64,000 bases of DNA from Rhodocyclales bacterium (GTDB lineage: Bacteria > Pseudomonadota > Gammaproteobacteria > Burkholderiales > Rhodocyclaceae), in NCBI GenBank assembly GCA_016177805.1, contig JACOUN010000067.1, forward strand, positions 33,665 to 97,664, written 5' to 3'. The position numbers and the translations under genes are program-made. Below are positions 56,467-63,506 of the stretch, one piece after another. The notes under the pieces are model-generated. The model saw only the letters and a program-made list of their open reading frames with translations, ran no database searches and was not told the origin of the DNA. Numbering within the stretch: the stretch's first letter is position 1; every line of letters starts with the position of its first letter.

Positions 56467-56718
56467 TCAATACGCGCACCGGTGACCCGCAAACGCGCCC
56501 GGTGCAGATACTCGATCGCCCGCTGGGGTTGCGAAGCACCGCCGGACTGACTGGGTAAGGCGCTCATCCCCGGCTGGCCCGGAACACCAGCAGCCGCAGC
56601 CAGTCGGCGGTTCCTCGCGCAGCACTTCGCCGGTGCTGGCCTTGAAATGCAGCGCCTGCCCGACCAGCGCCATCCAGGTGTGCAGCCAGGTGATGTTCTT
56701 GAGAAAAGTATCTTTCAT
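56467..56718 (-). pseudogene. Possible PepSY-type membrane protein remnant
   Basis: The reading frame starts MKDTFLKNITWLHTWMALV, which resembles the first helix of PepSY-associated membrane proteins, then jumps to a QALHFKASTGEVL stretch typical of an inner PepSY region. The frame after that looks random. A full gene is not present. The likely story is an internal deletion; the evidence is weak. The surrounding 56315-56878 holds no other gene that I can support. Confidence 0.3.
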
Positions 56719-56878
56719 GCCCTCACCATTTGAAGCTTCCAGACCACGCGTTACGCGTCCCGACGTCCGCGCTTACGTCCATACCCGACAGGTGGAAGCC
56801 GAACTGCGTCACCAGTCTTGATGTTTTGTCCGTTTTGTCTAAAATGGTCAAAACGTTCGTTTCAGCAAGGAGTGCCCC

Positions 56879-57130
56879 ATGCGCACCATCACCGCCAGCG
56901 AAGCCAAACAAAGCTTCGCCAACCTGATCGACACCGCCAGCCGGGAGCCAGTGATCATCCAGCGCCAGAAACGCGATGTCGCCGTGGTGCTCTCCATGGC
57001 CGAATACGAGCGCCTGACACGGCTCAATATCGCCGAATTCCAGCGCTTCTGCGACCGCATCGGCAGCCAGGCCGAAGCCGCCGGGCTGGACGAAGCCAAA
57101 CTAGCTGAATTGCTCGCCTCGGAAGACTGA
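56879..57130 (+). CDS. Phd/YefM-family antitoxin
   Basis: An 83-residue protein beginning MRTITASEAKQSFANLIDTASREPVIIQRQKRDVAVVLSMAEYERL (segments of the Phd/YefM DNA-binding domain). It has an SD-like aaggag 9 bases before the ATG. The PIN toxin gene starts 9 bases later, so the two form a toxin-antitoxin pair in which this protein would repress the operon and block the toxin. Confidence 0.88.
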   Translation: MRTITASEAKQSFANLIDTASREPVIIQRQKRDVAVVLSMAEYERLTRLNIAEFQRFCDRIGSQAEAAGLDEAKLAELLASED

Positions 57131-57139
57131 GGCCCGGCC

Positions 57140-57568
57140 ATGCGCACGGCCGAAGCCCGCCTGGTGCTGGACACCAACACCCTGATCAGCCGCATGCTGG
57201 TGCCGCGCGGGACCGCCGGGCGCGCCGTGGACAAGGCGCTGACCGAGGGCGTGCTGCTGGCTTCTGAAGAGACATTGACCGAACTGGCCGACGTCCTCTC
57301 CCGCCCCAAGTTCGACCGTTATGTTTCGCTCGAAGCGCGGCGGCAGTTTCTCAAGCTGCTCGGCGGCGTCGTCCGCGTGATCCCCATTCAGCACCGCATT
57401 CAGGCCTGCCGCGACCCCAAGGACGACATGCTGCTGCACGTCGCCCTCAATGGCGAGGCGCAATTCCTGATCACCGGCGACCAGGATCTGCTGGTACTCG
57501 GCAGCAGCTTTCGGCAAAGCCACGGGCTGCACATCCTCTCGCCGGCCGATTACCTCGCGTTGATCTGA
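57140..57568 (+). CDS. PIN-domain toxin (COG1569 type)
   Basis: A 142-residue PIN ribonuclease with the acidic active-site pattern: LVLDTNTLIS (Asp11), the glutamate in ASEETLTELADVL, CRDPKDDMLL and LITGDQDLLVL. This matches the TIGR00305-type toxins. It is paired with the upstream Phd-like antitoxin. RNA targets are unknown. Confidence 0.88.
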   Translation: MRTAEARLVLDTNTLISRMLVPRGTAGRAVDKALTEGVLLASEETLTELADVLSRPKFDRYVSLEARRQFLKLLGGVVRVIPIQHRIQACRDPKDDMLLHVALNGEAQFLITGDQDLLVLGSSFRQSHGLHILSPADYLALI

Positions 57569-57641
57569 CATCACCGTCCCAGCCCGGCGATGAACGCGTT
57601 TAGCGTGCGCTGATTCATGCCAACAGCCCCCGCTGCAAGCC

Positions 57642-57923
57642 TCAGGCGGCAGCGGTCATGAACACCGCCCCGCCGCCCAGCGCCGCCCAGACGCGGGCGA
57701 GGCTGGCGGCGGCGAAGGCCCACAGGAACAGCGGCAGGAAGACCAGGAAGGCGAGCAGCAGCAGCGCCGTTTTCGCCTCGTGGAAATCCACCCCCAGCGC
57801 CACCAGCCCCGCCACCCCGATTGCGCAGATGTCGGCGCAGGTGGGAAACCGTGGTCTGCCCCCGATTACTGCCCGCGCGCCCCGTCCGCTACCCGGGTTG
57901 TGCCAGCCGGTAGCCCACCCCAT
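57642..57923 (-). pseudogene. Truncated membrane protein fragment
   Basis: The last 65 residues form two hydrophobic helices (CAIGVAGLVALGV and ALLLLAFLVFLPLFLWAFA). The first 25 residues run over a response-regulator remnant in another frame, so the true 5' part of the gene is missing. The family was not recognised. It looks like a decayed gene end fused to foreign sequence. Confidence 0.35.
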
Positions 57924-57942
57924 GCACGGTCAGGATCCAGCG
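57889..57942 (-). pseudogene. 3' remnant of an OmpR-type response regulator
   Basis: Seventeen codons read RWILTVHGVGYRLAQPG then TAG. TVxGVGYRL is the hallmark end of the OmpR/PhoB winged helix. No upstream part of the gene continues in frame. It is a fragment left by rearrangement. Confidence 0.55.
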
Positions 57943-58026
57943 CGGGCGGGCAGGGTGACGTCGTGCGTGCCCAGATCGGGCAGGGCCGCCACCAGCTCGA
58001 CCGAGCCGCCGAGCTGACCGGCCGGG

Positions 58027-58422
58027 TCAGTCCAGGATGTTGCGCGCCAGGCCGTGCGCGGCGCGGGCGAGCCTGTCGTCGTTGGTCCATAACGCATCAC
58101 AGCCGTGATGCTGGGCGCATGCCAGGTGCAGCGCGTCCGGGGTCTTCAGGTTGAAGCGGGCGCGCAACTGCGCGGCCTGGAGGAAAACGGGATCGGGAAG
58201 GGATAGACGTGCAAGGCGGTCAAGCCCCGTTTCGTAACGCCGCTGCAGGAGCAGATCGCCGGTGCGCATGGGTTTGACGAGGCACTCCAGGCGGACCAGC
58301 GACGACGCCGCGAAGCGGTCGGCGGGCGCGCCTGCCAGCGCTGCTCTGACCTTGTCGGCCCGCTCCGGATCGTTTTCGATCGCGTAGATCAACAAACACG
58401 TGTCGAGATAGATCAGTCCCAC
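58027..58422 (-). CDS. vapC: VapC-type PIN toxin
   Basis: A 131-residue PIN ribonuclease with the usual acid set: IYLDTCLLIYAIE (Asp7), the glutamate in SLVRLECLV, TPDALHLACA and ALWTNDDRLARAA. It is the toxin of a VapBC pair; the antitoxin gene lies just upstream on the same strand with a 10-base overlap. VapC enzymes cut specific tRNAs or rRNA. Confidence 0.9.
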   Translation of the reverse strand: MGLIYLDTCLLIYAIENDPERADKVRAALAGAPADRFAASSLVRLECLVKPMRTGDLLLQRRYETGLDRLARLSLPDPVFLQAAQLRARFNLKTPDALHLACAQHHGCDALWTNDDRLARAAHGLARNILD

Positions 58423-58667
58423 GCGTTACGCTCCTCCTGTATGAACCTCTCGATCTCTTCGTGGCTACGCTGCGCGAATGCCGGCAGTGGGTTCTCATCG
58501 AGCCATTGCAGGAAGTCGTGACCGCTGCCGGGCCGGTCGGTGCCCTGCGTTGGAACCAGTCGCGCGACCGGCTCACCCCGGTTGGCAATCACGACCTCTT
58601 CCCCGGCCTGTGCGGACTTTATAAGCTGGGACAAGTGGTTCTTGGCTTCGAGAATGTTGACTTGCAT
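58413..58667 (-). CDS. vapB: VapB/Phd-type antitoxin
   Basis: An 84-residue antitoxin beginning MQVNILEAKNHLSQLIKSAQAGEEVVIANRGEPVARLVP (Phd-fold, segments of the DNA-binding half), with a C-terminal HEEIERFIQEERNAWD for toxin binding. The ATG at 58667 was preferred to an upstream in-frame start because it gives the family N-terminus. It overlaps vapC by 10 bases. Confidence 0.9.
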   Translation of the reverse strand: MQVNILEAKNHLSQLIKSAQAGEEVVIANRGEPVARLVPTQGTDRPGSGHDFLQWLDENPLPAFAQRSHEEIERFIQEERNAWD

Positions 58668-58775
58668 CGTGGTGCTCCGGGGGAAGTTCGATACGCTCAA
58701 GGCTAGCAGATGTGGCCAGAATGGCCAACATGGCTTCGCTCGCGTTCCGCAAGCGTGGCTTCGTGTCGCTACCGC

Positions 58776-60209
58776 TCAGGCGCGATGCGCCGTGACTGGA
58801 TTGCGGCAGTTCGCACGCGAGGGGACAAGGAAGGCATGTGCCCGCCCTGCAACGGCGCGCGCCGCGTCGATGCAGGCGGCGGTGGAGACGCCCGCGACGT
58901 AGTTGCCGGTGATGAACAGGCCGGGGTATTCGCTTTCGGCCTGGCGCAGCGTTTCGAGCCGCGAACAGTGCTGCAAGTCCGGTTGCGGCAGACCGTGACG
59001 CCAGTAGCGCACGCTGGAGAACACCGGCTGGCCGCGCGCGCCGAGCAGATCGGCGGCCTCGTCCCGGACGGCGGCGATCAGCGCCTCGCGCGGCAACAGC
59101 GCCAGCTCGGGCCGGCGCGCGCCGCCGACGTAGGCGGTCAGCAGCACATGTCCGGCCGGCGCGCGGCCCGCGAACAGCGTCGAGGAGAACAGCATGCCCA
59201 GCGTCGCGCGCTGTTCGCGGCGTGGCGTGAGTACGCCCAGGCCGTCGAGCGGATGCGCCACGTCGGCGGCGCGCAAGCCGAGCGCCACCACCGCCAGCGG
59301 GGGGTGGGCAATGCCCGCGAGCGCGTCGCCGAGCGGTTGCGACAAGGGTTCGAGGGTGCGCGCGGCGGCGTAGGCGGGCAGCGCGACGACCACGCAGTGC
59401 GCGTGCAGGCTGCTCGTCTGGGCGCCTTCGCGCAGGCGCAGGCGGTAGCCGCCGCCGCCAAGCGCTTCCAGCGCCTCGACGCGCACGCCGAAACGCACCC
59501 GCCCCGACAAGGTGTCCATCAGCCGCGCGGGTAGCACTCCCAGCCCGTCGCGCAGCGAAAACAACTGGCGGCGTGCCGGATTGAGGCGCCCGAGGGCGCC
59601 CGCGCGGCGTGCCGCGAGGATGCCGCGCAGCACCGAACCGTGTTCGCGTTCCAGCCGTTTCAGGTGCGGAAACAGCGCTTCGATGCTGAGTTGCTCGGGG
59701 TCGCCCGCGTACAGCCCGCCGATCAACGGATCGAAAACGTAGTCGAGCATTTCGTGCCCGAAGCGCCGCCGGATGAAATTGGCCACCGTCTCGTCGCCGT
59801 GGCGGACTCCGATGAACGGTTCGGCGAGCAGGCGCAGGCGCGCCCCCATGGTGAAGAAGCTGGAGCCGAAGAATCCGGCCGGGTTCAGGGGCAACGCGTG
59901 GGCGCGCGCGTCGCGCACGAGGTAGCGGTGCCTGACGCCGTCGCCGCGCCCGATGCGCTGCGCGCCCAGGCCCAGCGTGTCGAGCAGGGCTTCGGCGCCG
60001 GGGGCCGGCGACATCATGGTGTTGGGCCCGTGCTCCACCAGGAAGCCGTCGCGGCGCTCGGTGTGGATGCGTCCGCCCGGCCCCAGGCGACGATCGAGCA
60101 CGATGACCTCGTGACCGGCGGCGGCGAGTTCATGCGCGGCGGTGAGGCCGGAAATGCCGGCGCCGAGCACGACGGTCGGCGCCGCGGAGCGGGGGTGAGG
60201 GGCAGGCAT
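58776..60209 (-). CDS. hemY: HemY-type oxygen-dependent protoporphyrinogen oxidase
   Basis: A 477-residue FAD protein with the dinucleotide fold VVLGAGISGLTAAHELAAAG and GGRIHTERRDGFLVEHGPN, and the family motif FDPLIGGLYAGDPEQLS. HemY oxidises protoporphyrinogen IX to protoporphyrin IX, the last step before iron insertion. Most betaproteobacteria use HemJ or HemG, so a HemY copy beside haem-rich respiratory genes and a PCP_red radical SAM enzyme looks dedicated to this island. It is divergent from the blue-copper gene. Confidence 0.85.
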   Translation of the reverse strand: MPAPHPRSAAPTVVLGAGISGLTAAHELAAAGHEVIVLDRRLGPGGRIHTERRDGFLVEHGPNTMMSPAPGAEALLDTLGLGAQRIGRGDGVRHRYLVRDARAHALPLNPAGFFGSSFFTMGARLRLLAEPFIGVRHGDETVANFIRRRFGHEMLDYVFDPLIGGLYAGDPEQLSIEALFPHLKRLEREHGSVLRGILAARRAGALGRLNPARRQLFSLRDGLGVLPARLMDTLSGRVRFGVRVEALEALGGGGYRLRLREGAQTSSLHAHCVVVALPAYAAARTLEPLSQPLGDALAGIAHPPLAVVALGLRAADVAHPLDGLGVLTPRREQRATLGMLFSSTLFAGRAPAGHVLLTAYVGGARRPELALLPREALIAAVRDEAADLLGARGQPVFSSVRYWRHGLPQPDLQHCSRLETLRQAESEYPGLFITGNYVAGVSTAACIDAARAVAGRAHAFLVPSRANCRNPVTAHRA

Positions 60210-60371
60210 GCGCGTGGTGTAAGCAGGTTCGATGCCAAGCGCGTGGCATCGGCCGCCGGCCGGGGCCGAGGACGCGGGCTGGGCGCGTGGGTGGTCGAAG
60301 CCTGTCCGGGGTGGTCAGAAACCGATCACGGTGCCCGCCCGACCGGGTGCGTCGGGCGAGCGCGGATTGCG

Positions 60372-60384
60372 CGGGAAGTTCCCG
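60372..60384. promoter_or_regulatory. Palindrome CGGGAA-g-TTCCCG before the copper-protein operon
   Basis: Perfect 6-1-6 inverted repeat 92 bases upstream of the blue-copper start, in the 266-base gap shared with hemY. It may be an operator for either gene. No known regulator was matched. Nothing else was recognised in 60210-60475. Confidence 0.35.
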
Positions 60385-60475
60385 GATTGTTTGCATCCGC
60401 GCCGGTGGGCGCGCTTATTGCAGAGAGCGGTGAGAGCAAGACCGATTCGCTTTCCATGCACAGGAGAACACTGCA

Positions 60476-61216
60476 ATGAGAACAGTCATCATGAAACGCA
60501 CGCTTTGCGTCGGCACGCTCGCGGCCGGCACGTTGTTCGGGGGCGCGGCGCTGGCCTACGAGGCCGGGGCCGTGAGCGGCGGCGGGAGCATCGCGGGCGC
60601 GGTGAGTTTCACCGGCGCCGTGCCGCCGCCCCGCTCGCTGCCGATCACCAAGGACAACCAGGTGTGCGGTTCTGGCAACCGCGAGATCGTCGAGGTCAAT
60701 GTCGCCGGCGGCAAGCTCGCGGGGGCGGTCGTGTATGTCAGCAAGATCGACAAGGGCAAGGCCTGGGGTGCGGCGGCGGCACCGATACTCGACCAGAAGG
60801 GCTGCGCGTTCGCGCCGGAGGTGCTGGTGGTGCAGAAGGACGTGGACCTGACGATCCGCAACTCGGACCCGGTGCTGCACAACATCCACACCTACGAAAT
60901 CATCGGCAAGGTGCGCCGCACGATGTTCAACGTGGGCCAGCCCGACAAGGGCGACATCAAGCAGTCGATCAAGGTGCGCCGCGCCAACGCGGTCAAGGTC
61001 GAGTGCGACGCGCACGACTTCATGCACGGCTGGGCCTTTGCCGCCGACAACCCCTACGCGGCCGTGACGCGCGCGGATGGCAGTTTCACGCTCGAAGACG
61101 TGCCGGCCGGCGACTACGAGGTCAAGGTCTGGCATCCGGTGCTGGGCGAGCAGAGCGCGAAGGTGAGCGTCAAGGGCGGGGCGGCGGCCGCAGCCTCGTT
61201 CACGTTCGCCAACTGA
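60476..61216 (+). CDS. Periplasmic blue-copper-like protein
   Basis: A 246-residue secreted protein with a signal peptide (to about residue 27), a beta-sandwich (about 35-190) and a carboxypeptidase-regulatory-like end (ADGSFTLEDVPAGDYEVKVWHP). The spacing His135/His138 ... Cys177-x2-His180-x2-Met183 (HNIH ... CDAHDFMHGW) fits a type 1 copper site. The ATG has AGGAG 9 bases before it; an ATG 15 bases later is possible. It starts an operon with two di-haem peroxidases and a Rieske protein, so it likely carries electrons between them. Confidence 0.75.
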   Translation: MRTVIMKRTLCVGTLAAGTLFGGAALAYEAGAVSGGGSIAGAVSFTGAVPPPRSLPITKDNQVCGSGNREIVEVNVAGGKLAGAVVYVSKIDKGKAWGAAAAPILDQKGCAFAPEVLVVQKDVDLTIRNSDPVLHNIHTYEIIGKVRRTMFNVGQPDKGDIKQSIKVRRANAVKVECDAHDFMHGWAFAADNPYAAVTRADGSFTLEDVPAGDYEVKVWHPVLGEQSAKVSVKGGAAAAASFTFAN

Positions 61217-61252
61217 CTCGGGTTTCGTACCCATCATGAACCAGGGGGAAAC

Positions 61253-62341
61253 ATGTCTTCAATCAGACTGAAGTATCCGGCGCGGCTGTTGCTCGCGGCG
61301 GGGCTCGCGGCGGCGTCCTCGCTGACCGCCGCGGCCGATTTCGCACCGTTGCCCGAGGGCAAGGTCGACGCGGCGCGCGCCGAGCTGGGGCGTCACCTGT
61401 TCTTTGACGCGCGTCTGTCGGGGGATGCCGCGCTGTCGTGCGCATCCTGTCACGACCCCGCCAAGGGCTGGGGCGATGGTTTGGCACTGTCCAAGGGGTA
61501 TCCGGCCTCGGAGCATTTCCGCAACGCGCCGGGGTTGGTGAATGCGCGGTTCAAGGCGTACTTCAACCGCGACGGCCAGCTCGACGGCGCCGATCTGGGC
61601 ACCATGGTGCGCAACGAGATCACCGAGGCGCACATCATGAACATGGATTCGCGCCTGATGCAGGAGCGCCTGATGCAGGTGCCCGAGTACGTGCAGATGT
61701 GGACCGCCATCTTCGGCAACGGCGACATCAACGGCATGACGGTGTATGGCGTCGTCGGCGAGTTCGTCAAGACGCTGGTTTCGCGCAACGTGCCGTTCGA
61801 CAGGCATCTGGGCGGTGACGGCAAGGCCCTGAGCGCCGAGGCGAAGCGCGGCTTCGATCTGTTCAAGGGCAAGGCGGGCTGCGCTTCGTGTCACAACGGC
61901 GCGATGCTCTCGGACGGTGGTTTCCATCGCACCGGGGTGCCGGAGAACCCCAAGGTGACCGCCGAGCCGCTGCGCCACATCACGATGGCGCGTCACTACT
62001 CGACGCACGGCATGCCGAACTACATGAACACGTTCACCGATGTCGGCCGCTACGCGATCACCAAGGATCGCAAGGATATAGGCAAGTTCGCCACGCCGAG
62101 CCTGCGGGAGCTGAAATACACCGCGCCCTACATGCACAACGGCATGTTCGCGACCCTTGAAGACGTCATCGACTTCTACGACCGTGGCGCGGGCAAGGGC
62201 AGCGAATTGAAGCCGCTGAAGCTGTCGGCCGCCGAGAAGAAGGATCTCAAGGCCTTCCTGCTGTCGCTCTCGGGCGATCCGGTGACCGTCGACAAACCCG
62301 AGGCGCCGGCCTACAAGCTGCGCACGTTCGGCAAGAACTGA
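61253..62341 (+). CDS. Di-haem c-type peroxidase, IdrP1/MauG-like
   Basis: A 362-residue secreted protein of the CcpA/MauG family. A signal peptide ends near SLTAAA (residue 28); haem motifs are CASCH (63-67) in SCASCHDPAKGWGDG and CASCH (near 210) in GCASCHNGAMLSDGGFH. GKFATPSLRELKYTAPYMHNG is the usual late motif. These enzymes reduce H2O2 with electrons from cytochromes or cupredoxins. It is 36 bases after the blue-copper gene and 13 before a second peroxidase, as in iodate-reductase clusters. Confidence 0.85.
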   Translation: MSSIRLKYPARLLLAAGLAAASSLTAAADFAPLPEGKVDAARAELGRHLFFDARLSGDAALSCASCHDPAKGWGDGLALSKGYPASEHFRNAPGLVNARFKAYFNRDGQLDGADLGTMVRNEITEAHIMNMDSRLMQERLMQVPEYVQMWTAIFGNGDINGMTVYGVVGEFVKTLVSRNVPFDRHLGGDGKALSAEAKRGFDLFKGKAGCASCHNGAMLSDGGFHRTGVPENPKVTAEPLRHITMARHYSTHGMPNYMNTFTDVGRYAITKDRKDIGKFATPSLRELKYTAPYMHNGMFATLEDVIDFYDRGAGKGSELKPLKLSAAEKKDLKAFLLSLSGDPVTVDKPEAPAYKLRTFGKN

Positions 62342-62354
62342 GGAGAAGAACGAG

Positions 62355-63506
62355 ATGAAAACCTCGATTTCACGTGTTTCCGCCGTCGCCACGGTTGCCG
62401 TGGCGGTGCTTGCGTTCGCTGCGCCAGGCGCCGCGCGCGCGGCGGATTTTCCGCCACTGGCGCCGCTGCCGCCGGTGCCGGTGCCGGCCGATAATCCGAT
62501 GACGCCGGAGAAGGTAGCGCTGGGCAAGATGCTGTTCTGGGACAGCCGCCTCGGCGGCGATGCCAGCACGCCCTGTGTCGCCTGCCACATGCCCAACCTC
62601 GGCTGGGGCGACTCGGGCGAGATCTCGCGCGGCTACCCTGGCACCCAGCACTGGCGCAATTCGCAAACGGTGCTGAACTCCGGCCACTACAACAAGTTGT
62701 TCTGGGAAGGCAACGTCACCAGCCTGGAAGCCCAGGCGCCGGCGGCGGCCGGGGGCAACGTCGCGGGCAACGGCGACGCGTCGATGATGGAGATGCGTTT
62801 GCGCTTCATTCCCGAGTATGTCGAGCGCTTCAAGCAGGTGTTCGGCACTCCGTGGCCGCGCATCACCCATGCCTGGAAGGCGATTGCCGCGTTCGAGCGC
62901 ACCCTCAATTCCGACCCGGCCAAGGTGCCGTTCGACCGCTACGTGAAGGGCGACAAGAGCGCGTTGAACGAATCGCAGGTGCGTGGCATGACGGTGTTCA
63001 ACGGCAAGGGCAACTGCATCCAGTGCCATAACGGGCCGCTCGGCTCGGACCAGAAGTTCCATGCGCTGGGCGTGCCCGAGAACGAGGTGTTCCGCACCGA
63101 ACCGCTGTTCCAGATCACGCACCGCTGGGAACACTACCAGAAGGGCGTGAGCCAGGAGCGCTACCGTAGCGCCGACATCGACCAGGGGTATTACTTCGTC
63201 ACCAAGAACCCCAGGGACATCGGCAAGTTCCGCACGCCCGGCTTGCGCGAGCTGACCCACACCGCGCCGTACATGCACAGCGGGATCTTCTACACGCTCG
63301 ACGAGGTGGTCGATTTCTACGACCAGGGCGGGGGCGACGCGGCGAACAAGAGCCCGCTGCTCAAGCCGCTGGGCCTCACGGATGAGGAAAAGGCCGATCT
63401 GGTCGCCTTCCTGGAGAGCCTGTCGATGGAAGAACCCTTGCTGATGGATCCGCCCAAGCTGCCGCCGTACGCGCCGCTCAAGGCCGGGAAACAGGAGAAC
63501 AAGTGA
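62355..63506 (+). CDS. Di-haem c-type peroxidase, IdrP2/MauG-like
   Basis: A 383-residue secreted paralogue of its neighbour. The signal peptide ends near AARAA (residue 30); haem motifs are CVACH (74-78) in CVACHMPNLGWGDSG and CIQCH (near 222) in CIQCHNGPLGSDQKFH. KFRTPGLRELTHTAPYMHSG is the late motif. Its stop overlaps the Rieske gene start (TGATG). The tandem pair beside an Aio-like Rieske subunit is the reason for suggesting IdrP1/IdrP2. Confidence 0.85.
   Translation: MKTSISRVSAVATVAVAVLAFAAPGAARAADFPPLAPLPPVPVPADNPMTPEKVALGKMLFWDSRLGGDASTPCVACHMPNLGWGDSGEISRGYPGTQHWRNSQTVLNSGHYNKLFWEGNVTSLEAQAPAAAGGNVAGNGDASMMEMRLRFIPEYVERFKQVFGTPWPRITHAWKAIAAFERTLNSDPAKVPFDRYVKGDKSALNESQVRGMTVFNGKGNCIQCHNGPLGSDQKFHALGVPENEVFRTEPLFQITHRWEHYQKGVSQERYRSADIDQGYYFVTKNPRDIGKFRTPGLRELTHTAPYMHSGIFYTLDEVVDFYDQGGGDAANKSPLLKPLGLTDEEKADLVAFLESLSMEEPLLMDPPKLPPYAPLKAGKQENK

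Noticed and set aside
60326..61237. A 303-codon minus-strand frame over the blue-copper gene
   Set aside because: No recognisable domain; the plus-strand gene has a signal peptide, ribosome-binding site and copper motif.
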